This document shows positions 34,177 to 42,361 of a stretch of DNA of 64,000 bases, piece after piece (positions within the stretch are counted from its first letter, which is position 1; every line of letters starts with the position of its first letter). The notes under the pieces are model-generated. The model did not search any database, had not been told where the DNA came from, and saw nothing but the letters and a program-made list of their open reading frames with translations. Source of the stretch: Anaerolineae bacterium (GTDB lineage: Bacteria; Chloroflexota; Anaerolineae; Promineifilales; Promineifilaceae); the NCBI GenBank assembly GCA_007123775.1, contig SLGK01000027.1, positions 40,495 to 104,494 on the forward strand, given 5' to 3'. A program made the translations under genes and the position numbers.

Positions 34177-34824
34177 CTAATTACCGCCTCGCGGTCCCAT
34201 TCTACCATGATTTTGGTGGCGGCCATTCTCATGGTTATGGTTGGTTAATCCGCGCATATGGGGACCGCGCTCTGTTTTACTCAAGATGCAGTCGGCCTGC
34301 TCTTGCGTGATAGTGCCATCGGCCAGGGCTTCAGCCACTGCCGTTTCCCGCACTTCGGTCATAGCGGCCCGCATGGCATCCGGTTCCACGTCGGCCTCAG
34401 CCATCAATTGAGACAGGCGAGCGCCCTCGGCCAGGGCTGTTTCCAACTCGTCTAGCGACATGCCCAGCAGTTCAGCCATGGCGGTCCGCATGACGGTGCG
34501 GTCCAGCAGCGGGCTGTCCAGGCCACAGCAGTTGTCGGCCATCGGACCGGCCGTCTGGCCGCGCATTGGCCCCATCTGGCCGCGATTCATGAGCATCCGG
34601 CTTTGCATCTGCTCGGCCTCGTCTGTGGTTAAACGGCCGTCTGTTACGGCCGTTTCAAGCACCGCATCACGGGCCGACTGCATCGCCGCCACGATTTCTT
34701 GCTGGACGGTCTCTACGGCCGTCGGCGAATCGTCACTTTGGGTTTGGGCAATCACAACGGCCGTGCCCACCGCAAAAATAGCCAGCGCCGCCACGATGCC
34801 GAAAATCTTGTAGATAGTATGCAT
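34177..34824 (-). CDS. Exported helical protein with Met- and His-rich segments
   Basis: 215 residues starting at ATG 34824 (MHTIYKIFGIVAALAIFAVG), chosen because GGAGG lies 6 bases upstream; the in-frame ATG at 34836 would place that ribosome binding site inside the gene. A signal anchor is followed by helical repeats with LTTDEAEQMQSRM and ITQEQADCIL (each resembles a short helical unit of the DUF2680 type), a Met/Gly-rich stretch NRGQMGPMRGQTAGPM, a Cys pair NCC, and a C-terminal His-rich tail (NHNHENGRHQNHGRM). Metal binding outside the membrane is plausible but unproven. Confidence 0.7.
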   Translation of the reverse strand: MHTIYKIFGIVAALAIFAVGTAVVIAQTQSDDSPTAVETVQQEIVAAMQSARDAVLETAVTDGRLTTDEAEQMQSRMLMNRGQMGPMRGQTAGPMADNCCGLDSPLLDRTVMRTAMAELLGMSLDELETALAEGARLSQLMAEADVEPDAMRAAMTEVRETAVAEALADGTITQEQADCILSKTERGPHMRGLTNHNHENGRHQNHGRMGPRGGN

Positions 34825-34836
34825 TGTAACCTCCAT

Positions 34837-35159
34837 TTAGTGCGTGTTGCGTAGTACGAACTAATTTCAAATGACCCAGTACGCAATACGCAATCCGTGT
34901 ATCAAATCTACCCCAAATCATAAACCCCAATTGTGTAGAAATTGTGAAGAAGTTGTTTGGAAAGTATGGCATTCCGAATACGGCCGTGTCCGGCAAGATC
35001 CAATCCGCTTATGATAACGTATGGTAGAGGCGGGACAGGCGGGCCAGGTTGGTTCCCGCGCTGTCCCGTCCCTACGGGTGATCGGGGTGAATGGCGGTAG
35101 GTAGGACGGGTGGGGTACGATAACGCCCAGGCCACAAAGGGCAGGCACAAGGCCGGCCC
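34837..35159. repeat. 323-bp spacer made of repeats
   Basis: No gene supported. 34839-34898 is an ACTACGCA/GCGTAGT-type inverted element. 35024-35075 is a GC-rich hairpin with GCGGGACAG and CTGTCCCG arms and outer GTAG/CTAC. 35110-35162 holds GGGCAGGCACAAGGCCGGCC followed by CCTACA, a common dispersed spacer motif that runs into the end of the ABC-F gene. Confidence 0.5.
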
Positions 35160-36806
35160 CTACACGTACACTACCGCCAATTCCCCAGCCTCCAACAGCC
35201 AGATTTTGGTGGCGAACTGCTCAATGAAATAGCGGTCGTGGACGACGGCCAGGATGGTCCCCTCAAACTGGGCCAACGCCTGCTCAAACATGGTGCGTGA
35301 GGGGATGTCCAGATGGTTAATTGGCTCGTCCAGCAGCAGGAAGTTGCAGCCGGCCGCCACCAGCGCGGCCAGCGACAAACGGGCGCGTTCGCCATAGCTC
35401 AATAGATGATTAGGCCGCAGCGGGTCATCGTCGCTAAAGAGAAAGTAGTGCAAAAAGGAGCGGGCGTCGGTCTGATTCAAGGGCGCGATCTGCTGAATGG
35501 TGGTCAGCGGCGTCTGCGCCGGGTCGAGTGATTCCTGCTCCTGCGCCATGTAGCCCAGGCGCACGCTGTGGCCCAGCCGCACCCGCCCGGCCACCGGCGC
35601 GATTTGCCCGGCAATAGTCCGCAGCAGCGTCGTTTTACCCAGCCCGTTAGCCCCGGTCAGGATGATGCGTTCGCCCGCCTGCGCCTGCTGGCTGATGCCT
35701 TGCAGCAGCGGCGGGTGGCCGGCATAGCCAATGCTCAACTCTTCCAAAAAGAGAACGTCCTTGCCCAGATGGGGCGCCTCGTCCAGTTCCAGCTTCATCT
35801 GCCAGCTTCGCAGCGGTTTCTCGACGCGCTCGTCAGCATCCAGATAGCGGTCCAGCTTTTTCTCGCGGGATTTGGCTTTTTTGGCCACCTTCTTGGCCAG
35901 GCGCAGGTAATGGTCTTTGCCTTCCTTGATGCCGCCAACGCGAACCGATTTGACGCGCCGCTCGGTGTTGGCCGCTTGCGCTTTGGCGCGGGCAATATCC
36001 TGCTTCATGCGCCGGATTTCGTACGCCTGATCTTTCCAGGCCGACCACTGCTTTTCCCGCTCCTGGTGGACCTGGTGCAGGTAGTCGCCATAGTTACCGG
36101 CGTATTCGCGGAGGGTCAACGTTTGGGGGTCGAGGTCTAGGATACGGCCGACTGTCTCATCCAAAAAAGCACGGTCGTGGGACACGATCAGAAAACCGCC
36201 GGAGAAACCGTTGAGCCAATCTTCCAGCCAGGCCAACATGCCGATGTCCAGGTGGTTGGTCGGCTCATCGAGCAGCAGCAGTTGGGGGTCGTCGAGCAGC
36301 AGCCGCACCAGGGCCAGCCGCGTTTTCTGGCCGCCGCTAAGGGTGTGTAAACGCTGGTCGGGGTTCAGGTGATCCAGTTGAAAAGTAGCCAGGAGGGGTT
36401 GAACGCGACTGTAGTCGGCCCGGCTCAGTTTTTGCAGGGTGGCGTCATAGGCCATTTGCAGGACAGTGTCCTCCGGCTGGTCGGCCAGGGCCAGCGCCAA
36501 TTGGCCCAGTTCCGCTTCCAGTTCGTCGGGATTACCCACCGTTTGGTGCAGTAGGTCGCCGAGGGTCTGGTCCTCATCGGGCAAAAAGCCCTGGGCCAGA
36601 TAACCGACGCGCAGATCGGATGGGGTGAAGGTGACGGCCCCGCTGTCTGGCTGTTCTTGGCCGATGATCAGGCGCAGCAGGGTGGTTTTGCCGCAGCCGT
36701 TGGGGCCGATCAGTCCCACGCGGTCGCCGGCGTTGACGGAGAAGGTAACGTTTTTGAATAGGGGATTTAGCCCGTAGGCTTTGGACAGGTTATGGACGGT
36801 TAGCAT
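35160..36806 (-). CDS. ABC-F family ATPase
   Basis: 548-residue soluble protein with two ABC domains and no membrane part. ATG 36806 (MLTVHNLSKAYGLNPLFKNV) is chosen for GGGAG 8 bases upstream and family alignment; the 35 codons further upstream translate a repeat element. First domain: GPNGCGKTTLLRL, TLSGGQKTRLALVRLLL, LLLDEPTNHLDI. Second: GANGLGKTTLLRT, LLSYGERARLSLAAL, LLLDEPINHLDIPSR. The ABC-F linker between them is rich in Lys and Arg (RLAKKVAKKAKSREKKLDRY). ABC-F proteins act at the ribosome on translation or antibiotic protection; the subgroup is not resolved. Confidence 0.92.
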   Translation of the reverse strand: MLTVHNLSKAYGLNPLFKNVTFSVNAGDRVGLIGPNGCGKTTLLRLIIGQEQPDSGAVTFTPSDLRVGYLAQGFLPDEDQTLGDLLHQTVGNPDELEAELGQLALALADQPEDTVLQMAYDATLQKLSRADYSRVQPLLATFQLDHLNPDQRLHTLSGGQKTRLALVRLLLDDPQLLLLDEPTNHLDIGMLAWLEDWLNGFSGGFLIVSHDRAFLDETVGRILDLDPQTLTLREYAGNYGDYLHQVHQEREKQWSAWKDQAYEIRRMKQDIARAKAQAANTERRVKSVRVGGIKEGKDHYLRLAKKVAKKAKSREKKLDRYLDADERVEKPLRSWQMKLELDEAPHLGKDVLFLEELSIGYAGHPPLLQGISQQAQAGERIILTGANGLGKTTLLRTIAGQIAPVAGRVRLGHSVRLGYMAQEQESLDPAQTPLTTIQQIAPLNQTDARSFLHYFLFSDDDPLRPNHLLSYGERARLSLAALVAAGCNFLLLDEPINHLDIPSRTMFEQALAQFEGTILAVVHDRYFIEQFATKIWLLEAGELAVVYV

Positions 36807-36829
36807 GAGTTCACTCCCGGTTAAATATT

Positions 36830-36898
36830 TACCGCAAAGACGCAAAGACCGCCAAGTAAAGATAAGGCAGACTTTGCGCCCTTTGCGTCTTTGCGGTA
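36830..36898. repeat. CGCAAAGACG dispersed inverted repeat
   Basis: TACCGCAAAGACGCAAAG (36830-36847) and CTTTGCGTCTTTGCGGTA (36881-36898) form a perfect 18-bp stem with a 33-base loop. Its translation gives a PQRRKGRKV...SLRLCGK peptide that is a well-known spurious protein end in many genomes. It lies just upstream of the ABC-F start. Confidence 0.8.
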
Positions 36899-37019
36899 GG
36901 AAATTACGCACAAAGATAAAGCATGGGACCAGGTCAGTTGTGTGAACTCAGTCTATCATCGGTCACCTCAGGTGAGAGTATGGGGGAATTATGGGGCTGT
37001 TGGTGGGAAAATGCAAGTG

Positions 37020-37088
37020 ATCCGTATTGCGTATTGCGTAGTGCGTAGTGGCCTGCGGTTACGTAATACGCACTACGCAATACGTGAA
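37020..37088. repeat. ACTACGCA-type intergenic hairpin element
   Basis: GTATTGCGTATTGCGTAGTG and CGTAGTG units, a short centre (GCCTGCGGTTA), then CGTAATACGCACTACGCAAT. The arms are inverted copies. It lies in the 420-bp region 36912-37331, where I find no gene. Confidence 0.65.
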
Positions 37089-37219
37089 AGATGCCACCTT
37101 ATTCCCGTGACTTTCTTCATAAGGCTAACTGCCCTTTGTCACTTGGGGTAAACGGCCGTTTCCGGCATACTTTTTATGTATATACTGTTCTCAGGCTCTT
37201 TGGGACTTATGGGGACCAC

Positions 37220-37272
37220 GTATGGTGTGCGGCGCGTAACATAAAACGCCAGATACGCGCCGCACACCATAC
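37220..37272 (+). promoter_or_regulatory. 19-bp perfect inverted repeat upstream of oxidoreductase operon
   Basis: GTATGGTGTGCGGCGCGTA (37220-37238), a 15-base A-rich loop, and the exact inverse TACGCGCCGCACACCATAC (37254-37272). It ends 60 bp before the ferredoxin start. A TATACT box (37181-37186) lies just upstream, so the stem would be at the 5' end of the leader. It could be a regulator site, an mRNA-stabilising stem or an attenuator; no T-run follows. Confidence 0.55.
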
Positions 37273-37331
37273 CCTAGGTTCACGGGTCTTGAAGACCTTT
37301 TCTATTTCCCACACATGGAGGCTACTATCTT

Positions 37332-37577
37332 ATGGCCCACGGACGAATCGTGATTGACGCCGAGCGTTGCAAAGGCTGTGACCTTTGTCGCCTGGCCTGC
37401 CCCCCTTCTGTCATTCAATTTGCTGACTTTTTGAACCCGAAAGGGTATCGGCCGGCCATGCTGGTCGATCCGGAAAATAAATGTACCGGCTGCGCCCTGT
37501 GCGCTGTTGTCTGCCCTGATGCCTGTATTACGGTGTATCGGTATCAGGCGGCGAGGCAAAGTAGCAAAGTGGCGTAG
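37332..37577 (+). CDS. 2x[4Fe-4S] ferredoxin subunit of 2-oxoacid oxidoreductase
   Basis: 81 residues with two complete cluster motifs: CKGCDLCRLACP (about residues 13-24) and CTGCALCAVVCPDAC (about 51-65), joined by a short loop. As the first gene of the operon it should be the delta (ferredoxin) subunit that moves electrons from the TPP active site to external ferredoxin. The start follows TGGAGG. The C-terminal tail AARQSSKVA and the stop are encoded within the repeat that fills the next gap. Confidence 0.92.
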   Translation: MAHGRIVIDAERCKGCDLCRLACPPSVIQFADFLNPKGYRPAMLVDPENKCTGCALCAVVCPDACITVYRYQAARQSSKVA

Positions 37578-37633
37578 TCGCGGTGTAGCGAAGTACGCCT
37601 AACTTTGCCACCCCGCCACTTCGCCACCCCGCA
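37552..37633. repeat. GCAAAGTGGCG-type spacer repeat
   Basis: GGCAAAGTAGCAAAGTGGCG and CGCGGTGTAGCGAAG on the left face AACTTTGCCACCCCGCCACT and TCGCCACC on the right, forming imperfect inverted arms. It begins inside the ferredoxin gene and ends before the alpha-subunit ribosome binding site. Confidence 0.55.
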
Positions 37634-37653
37634 GTACGCATGAGGAAACGATT

Positions 37654-38721
37654 ATGACAACTACCACTCCCACAAAACAAACCCTACTAAAAGGCAACAT
37701 TGCCCTGGCCGAAGCGTCTGTACGGGCCGGTTGCGAAGCCTATTTTGGTTATCCCATTACCCCTCAAACGGAATTGTTAGAGCATATGGCCAGCCGCATG
37801 GTTGAGCTGGACCGCGCCTTTTTACAGGCGGAAAGCGAAGTGGCGGCCATCAATATGGTCTACGGCGCGGCCGCGGCTGGCGTGCGCGTCATGACCTCTT
37901 CCAGCAGCCCCGGCATCAGCCTGATGCAAGAGGGCTTTAGCTACATTGCCGGTTCGCAAGTGCCGGTGGTCATCATTGACGTGATGCGCGGCGGGCCCGG
38001 GCTGGGCAATATTCAGCCCAGCCAGAGCGACTATAACCAGGTGACGAAAACGGCCGGGCATGGCGACTTTAACCCCATCGTGTTGGCCCCCGCCACCGTG
38101 CAAGAGGCCATCGACCTGACGGTGCTGGCTTTTGACCTGGCCGACAAGTACCGCACGCTGGTCTTTGTGCTGGTTGATGGGGCTATTGGCCAGATGATGG
38201 AACCGGCCGTTTTGCCCCCTATGCGGCCCCTGCCGGAGAAACGGCCGTCTTGGGCACTCACCGGTGCCGAAGGGCGCGACAAAAACGTCGTTACTTCCCT
38301 CTACCTGGGGGCCGACGGTCTGGAAGCGCTCAATGACAAGCTGCAAACCAAGCTGCTTCAGATTCAGATGAGCGAAGTCCGCTACGAAGAGAAAGAAATG
38401 GCAGATGCCGAAATCGGTATTGTGGCCTTTGGCACAGCGGCGCGGGTGGCGCAAACGGCCGTTTCCCATCTGCGGCAAAAAGGTGTCCCGGTGGGCCTGT
38501 TCCGGCCCATCACCCTTTGGCCCTTCCCCGAAAAGGAACTGACCAAACGGCTGGATCAGCTCAAGGCCTGCCTCGTTGTCGAAATGAACGCGGGCCAGAT
38601 GGTCCATGACGTCCGTCGCCTGGCCAGCCGCGACCTGCCCGTCCGCTTTCTGGGCCGTACCGGCGGTAATATTCCCATGCCGGACGCGATAGAAACGGCC
38701 GTTCAAGAACTTAACAATTGA
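37654..38721 (+). CDS. 2-oxoacid:ferredoxin oxidoreductase alpha subunit, VorB type
   Basis: 355 residues. The opening [20 protein letters not shown] then [13 protein letters not shown] is the pyrimidine-side domain of the PFOR superfamily and is closest to VorB (2-oxoisovalerate type). [20 protein letters not shown] and [17 protein letters not shown] complete it; the last third is the transketolase C-terminal domain with [20 protein letters not shown]. The complex oxidises a 2-oxoacid with CoA to acyl-CoA, CO2 and reduced ferredoxin. The start follows GAGGAAACG. KorA-like specificity cannot be excluded. Confidence 0.92.
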   Translation: MTTTTPTKQTLLKGNIALAEASVRAGCEAYFGYPITPQTELLEHMASRMVELDRAFLQAESEVAAINMVYGAAAAGVRVMTSSSSPGISLMQEGFSYIAGSQVPVVIIDVMRGGPGLGNIQPSQSDYNQVTKTAGHGDFNPIVLAPATVQEAIDLTVLAFDLADKYRTLVFVLVDGAIGQMMEPAVLPPMRPLPEKRPSWALTGAEGRDKNVVTSLYLGADGLEALNDKLQTKLLQIQMSEVRYEEKEMADAEIGIVAFGTAARVAQTAVSHLRQKGVPVGLFRPITLWPFPEKELTKRLDQLKACLVVEMNAGQMVHDVRRLASRDLPVRFLGRTGGNIPMPDAIETAVQELNN

Positions 38722-38732
38722 GGAAATCGCCC

Positions 38733-39518
38733 ATGACTACCCAACTGAAAGAAGCCACTGAAAAATTAATCTACCAGCGGCCAGAAGCACTGGCCACTGT
38801 CCACACCCACTACTGCCCCGGCTGCACCCACGGCACGGCCCATCGCCTCATTGCCGAGGTGCTGGACGAGCTAAACCTGCGTGAGAAAACCATCCTGGTA
38901 GCCTCCGTCGGCTGCTCCGTTTTTGCCTACGACTACTTCGACGTAGACGCCTGCGAAGCCGCCCACGGCCGTGCCCCGGCCATGGCCACCGGCGTCAAGC
39001 GGGTCAATCCCGACAAGATCGTCTTCACCTACCAGGGTGACGGTGACCTGGCCTCTATTGGCATTGCCGAAATCATCCATGCCGCCACGCGGGGCGAAAA
39101 ATTTACCACGATCTTCCTGAACAATGCCATCTATGGCATGACCGGCGGCCAGATGGCCCCAACCACCCTGATCGGCCAGAAAACCGCCTCATCCCCCCTG
39201 GGGCGAGACGAGGAACTGGCCGGCAAGCCGATCCAGATTGCCGAATTGATGGCAATGCTGCCGGGCACTGTCTACAGCGCGCGCCGCAGTTTGCACGACG
39301 CCCGCCACGTCATCCAGGCCAAAAAAGCGGTCAAAACCGCTTTTGAAGCCCAAATTGCCGGACTTGGTTTTAGCATTGTCGAGCTGCTCTCCACTTGCCC
39401 CACCAATTGGAGAATGGACCCGGCCCAGGCCTGTGATTGGGTAGCCGAAAACATGGTTCCCCAATACCCTCTCGGCGACTACAAAGTGCATGAGTCGCTG
39501 TCAGGCCGGCGGCGGTAA
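38733..39518 (+). CDS. 2-oxoacid:ferredoxin oxidoreductase beta subunit
   Basis: 261 residues from ATG 38733, placed by AGGA eight bases upstream; the TTG overlapping the previous stop is in frame but less likely. [20 protein letters not shown] contains the first cluster cysteines. [20 protein letters not shown] and [18 protein letters not shown] form the thiamine pyrophosphate site (GDG...NN). It pairs with the alpha subunit encoded directly upstream. A conserved late cysteine appears in [13 protein letters not shown]. Confidence 0.93.
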   Translation: MTTQLKEATEKLIYQRPEALATVHTHYCPGCTHGTAHRLIAEVLDELNLREKTILVASVGCSVFAYDYFDVDACEAAHGRAPAMATGVKRVNPDKIVFTYQGDGDLASIGIAEIIHAATRGEKFTTIFLNNAIYGMTGGQMAPTTLIGQKTASSPLGRDEELAGKPIQIAELMAMLPGTVYSARRSLHDARHVIQAKKAVKTAFEAQIAGLGFSIVELLSTCPTNWRMDPAQACDWVAENMVPQYPLGDYKVHESLSGRRR

Positions 39519-39526
39519 AACAAGGA

Positions 39527-39592
39527 TGAATTATGAATTATGAAGGATGAACTTCGTAATTCATAATTCGTAATTCGTAATTTATAACTGAG
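39527..39592. repeat. AATTCGTAATTC-type intergenic hairpin element
   Basis: ATGAATTATGAATTATGAAG and a short centre face CTTCGTAATTCATAATTCGT, continuing AATTCGTAATTTAT. It starts a few bases after the beta-subunit stop and runs up to the GAGGAG ribosome binding site of the aminotransferase. A shorter relative is at 42205-42221. Confidence 0.6.
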
Positions 39593-39601
39593 GAGCTTCC
39601 C

Positions 39602-40867
39602 ATGACTACCCCCTGGACCGAACGATATGCCCAACGAATGCAATGGGTACGCAGTTCAGCCATTCGTGAACTGCTCAAATTAACCGAACAACCTGATGTT
39701 ATTTCTTTTGCCGGCGGGCTGCCCGCGCCGGAACTATTCCCGATAAAGGAATTTGCTACAGCCACAGAGCGTGTTTTGAGTCAGCACGGACCCCAGGCGC
39801 TGCAATACAGCACCACTGAGGGTTATAAGCCGCTGCGCGAATACATTGTCAGAAAGATAGCCGCCTATGGCATCAAGGCCGACGTGGATAATGTGCTGAT
39901 CACCAGCGGGGCGCAGCAGGCTCTGGACCTGATTGGTAAACTGCTGCTTAATCCCGGTGACCGCATTTTGACGGAACGGCCGACTTACCTGGGCGCGCTC
40001 CAATCCTGGCGGGCTTACCAGGCGGAATTCGTAACCGTCGATATTGATGATGACGGCCTACAGGTAGACCAGTTGGCTGCTGCCCTGTCTACCGGCCCCA
40101 AATTCATGTACATCCTACCTAACTTCCAGAATCCGGCCGGCGTTACCCTCTCGCTAGAGCGGCGTCTGGACCTGATCGACATGGCCAACGCCTACGGCGT
40201 GCCCATTATCGAGGATGATCCTTACGGCGAACTGCGTTACGACGGCGAGCATATTCCGCCATTGGTGGTGCTAGATGCCGAACGGTTCCAGCGCGGCAAG
40301 CCGTTTGAACACGGCAACGTGATCTACCTGGGCACCTTCTCTAAGACGCTGGCCCCCGGTTTGCGGCTGGGCTGGATCGTGGCCCCGCGCCGCGTTGTGG
40401 AGCGCAGTACGCTGGTCAAGCAGGGTATGGACCTGCATACCAGCACCCTGGCCCAGATGGTGGCCTATGAGGTCATTCAGAACGGCTTTTTGAAGCAGCA
40501 CGTCAGCGAAATTCGGCGCGTTTACAAAGAGCGGCGTGACTTGATGCTGGCCACGATGGACCAGCATTTCCCGGACGGCATTCACTGGACCAGACCGAGC
40601 GGCGGGCTGTTCCTTTGGGTGACGCTGCCTTCTTACATCAAGGCCACCAGCCTGCTGGAAAAGGCGCTGGAGCGCAAGGTGGCTTTTGTGCCCGGCGATA
40701 CGTTCTACCCCTACTCCGATCAGGCCAATACCTTCCGGCTCAACTTCTCTAACGCCCGTCCTGAACAAATCGAGAAGGGTATCCAGCGGCTAGGCGAACT
40801 GCTGGCCGAAGAGATTGAAGCCGAGCATGACAAGATGGTCTGGCCGCAGCCCGCGCTGGTGGGTTAA
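39602..40867 (+). CDS. PLP-dependent aminotransferase (class I/II, 2-aminoadipate type)
   Basis: 421 residues. VISFAGGLPAPELFP, LQYSTTEGYKPLREYI, ITSGAQQALDLIGKLLLNPG, YILPNFQNPAGVTLS and the PLP-lysine segment YLGTFSKTLAPGLRLGWIVA are standard for the LysN/MocR-like class I group. The C-terminal Arg is in FRLNFSNARPEQIEKGI. It lies between the beta and gamma subunits of the oxidoreductase, so it probably makes the 2-oxoacid that the complex oxidises; branched-chain or aromatic amino acids are likely donors (inference from context). Confidence 0.92.
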   Translation: MTTPWTERYAQRMQWVRSSAIRELLKLTEQPDVISFAGGLPAPELFPIKEFATATERVLSQHGPQALQYSTTEGYKPLREYIVRKIAAYGIKADVDNVLITSGAQQALDLIGKLLLNPGDRILTERPTYLGALQSWRAYQAEFVTVDIDDDGLQVDQLAAALSTGPKFMYILPNFQNPAGVTLSLERRLDLIDMANAYGVPIIEDDPYGELRYDGEHIPPLVVLDAERFQRGKPFEHGNVIYLGTFSKTLAPGLRLGWIVAPRRVVERSTLVKQGMDLHTSTLAQMVAYEVIQNGFLKQHVSEIRRVYKERRDLMLATMDQHFPDGIHWTRPSGGLFLWVTLPSYIKATSLLEKALERKVAFVPGDTFYPYSDQANTFRLNFSNARPEQIEKGIQRLGELLAEEIEAEHDKMVWPQPALVG

Positions 40868-40889
40868 TTGACATAAAAGAACAATGAAG

Positions 40890-40946
40890 CGGAGCGCTGG
40901 CTTCTTAGCCGGCCTGCTGCCAGCAAGGATGCTGGCGCTCCATTCT
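40890..40946. repeat. GGAGCGC/GCGCTCC hairpin in leader of gamma subunit
   Basis: GGAGCGC and GCGCTCC outer arms with inner GCCAGC/GCTGGC stem, between the aminotransferase stop and the GGAG (40951-40954) of the gamma subunit. It may regulate translation of the last subunit; an open frame across it (from 40884) is not a believable N-terminus. Confidence 0.45.
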
Positions 40947-40961
40947 GATAGGAGCTTTTCT

Positions 40962-41519
40962 ATGGAAACATCAATTATTATTGCCGGATTCGGCGGACAG
41001 GGCGTTTTGTTTGCCGGTCAGTTGTTGGCGTATGGGGCGATGGACGACGGCCGTTTCGTTACCTGGATTCCTTCTTATGGTCCGGAAATGCGGGGCGGTA
41101 CGGCTAACTGTACCGTGATTATTGGTGATGAGCCGATTGGCGCACCGATTGTGACGCGGCCGGATGTGGCCCTGGCGTTAAACCAACCTTCGTTTGAGAA
41201 GTATGAGCCGCTGGTCAAATCGAGCGGGCTGCTGGTGGTGAATGAGTCGCTGGTAACGGCCGTTTCTGACCGTGATGACATTGACATAATCTGTATACCG
41301 GCCAATGAATTGGCCGAAGAAAGCGGCTCGGTAAAAATGATGAACGTGGTGATGCTGGGTGCGCTGCTGGCTAAACGGCCGGTGCTGTCGCTAGGTGTTT
41401 TGGAGCAAGCGCTGCACAACCACTTGCCCAGCAGCAAGCAACATATGCTGGCTCAAAATGTGGTCGCCATGCAAAAAGGGGCACGGCACGTTGACGATAG
41501 TGTGGCGATGACTGCCTGA
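40962..41519 (+). CDS. 2-oxoacid:ferredoxin oxidoreductase gamma subunit
   Basis: 185 residues from ATG 40962 (METSIIIAGFGGQGVLFAGQ), chosen because GGAG lies 7 bases upstream and the GFGGQG motif is close to the start as in the family. YGPEMRGGTANCTVIIGDEP is the second family signature. This subunit completes the alpha, beta, gamma, delta set and helps bind CoA. It is last in the operon and is followed by a strong terminator. Confidence 0.93.
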   Translation: METSIIIAGFGGQGVLFAGQLLAYGAMDDGRFVTWIPSYGPEMRGGTANCTVIIGDEPIGAPIVTRPDVALALNQPSFEKYEPLVKSSGLLVVNESLVTAVSDRDDIDIICIPANELAEESGSVKMMNVVMLGALLAKRPVLSLGVLEQALHNHLPSSKQHMLAQNVVAMQKGARHVDDSVAMTA

Positions 41520-41552
41520 CAGCCGGTAAACAACAATTGTATCGAGCTTGTG

Positions 41553-41606
41553 AATAAGGCAAACGCTACCGGCCTTCCGGTAAGCGTCTGCCTTATTTTT
41601 CTTTTT
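41553..41606. terminator. Strong bidirectional terminator
   Basis: AATAAGGCAAACGCTACCGG (41553-41572), loop CCTT, then CCGGTAAGCGTCTGCCTTAT ending at 41597, with one mismatch and one bulge, followed by TTTTTCTTTTT. It lies between the convergent gamma-subunit and LiaF-like genes and overlaps the end of the latter. The A-rich left flank also serves the minus strand. Confidence 0.8.
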
Positions 41607-42183
41607 CGGCTGCTTTTAGGGTATCTATATCGGAATTGATGTTGGGTGCGCCAATGCGGCGCACTTTGACATCGCCGATGAAGTTGTTGACTTCCAGGTG
41701 CAGGCGATGCACGGCCGTTTCATAATCATGGCTGGTGACGGCAAAGGTGTTAAGAAAGCCTTCCTGCTTTTCGTTTAGGATATTGACATCGTTGATAAAC
41801 GCGCTGCACGTTGCCTTGATGGCCACGTGCGGTGGTAGATAGAGTCGCAGGTCACCAATAAAGCTGTACAGGCTCAATTTGACTTCCCCTTCGGGAAATC
41901 TGGCCTGCGTCATGTCCATATCCACGTCACCGATGAAGCTCCAAACTTCGGTGTCCTCTACCTGCCAGACCCCATCCCGCTTAACGTCACCAAAAAACTG
42001 CTGCACAAAGCGGGTATCCGGTCCGGCCATACTTGGCCGGGCAATCAGCCAGACGCCGAGCAAAATAAGGCCCAGCGGCCAGCAAAAAGCCCACACGTTG
42101 AGGTTAAACACCGTACCGGCCAGAAAGAGTACACCCGCAAAGATCAGAACCAGTCCGAAAAATAGTGATCCTTGATTACGCAT
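41593..42183 (-). CDS. LiaF-like membrane protein
   Basis: 196 residues with a membrane N-terminus of two helices (LFFGLVLIFAGVLFLAGTVF and VWAFCWPLGLILLGVWLIA) and a C-terminal beta-rich domain. The domain carries repeated FIGDV-type units: QFFGDVKRDG, WSFIGDVDMDM, YSFIGDLRLYL, NNFIGDVKVRRIG. This matches the C-terminal domain of LiaF/DUF2154 proteins, linked in Firmicutes to cell-envelope stress sensing. No LiaRS pair is nearby, so the role here is open. Confidence 0.85.
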   Translation of the reverse strand: MRNQGSLFFGLVLIFAGVLFLAGTVFNLNVWAFCWPLGLILLGVWLIARPSMAGPDTRFVQQFFGDVKRDGVWQVEDTEVWSFIGDVDMDMTQARFPEGEVKLSLYSFIGDLRLYLPPHVAIKATCSAFINDVNILNEKQEGFLNTFAVTSHDYETAVHRLHLEVNNFIGDVKVRRIGAPNINSDIDTLKAAEKEK

Positions 42184-42361
42184 AGCAATACCTCCAGAAC
42201 AAATTACGAATTACGAATTAGGAAGGATGAAAGACCTTCTCTTGTGTCAGGTTGTTTCAATTGGCTATACGGGAGAAGTAAGGGTGAAGTTTCAGACGGT
42301 TGCTCGTAGTGCGTAGTGCGTATTCAAGGCCCGCTACGCACTACGCACTACGCAACACGTC
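42184..42361. repeat. Spacer with two repeat elements
   Basis: 42205-42221 holds AATTACGAATTACGAATTA. 42304-42361 is an ACTACGCA-type hairpin with CGTAGTGCGTAGTGCGTATT and CTACGCACTACGCACTACGC arms; it ends at the stop codon of the minus-strand gene at 42362. Between them is AT/GC-mixed sequence without features I recognise. Confidence 0.55.

Noticed and set aside
36807..36911. N-terminal extension of the ABC-F ATPase
   Set aside because: It translates the CGCAAAGACG inverted repeat, a known source of false protein ends.
37220..37272. tRNA or small structured RNA gene
   Set aside because: It is a single long perfect stem, not a cloverleaf, and has no anticodon arm.
37822..38706. Minus-strand frame opposite the oxidoreductase alpha subunit
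   Set aside because: Antisense shadow of a conserved gene.
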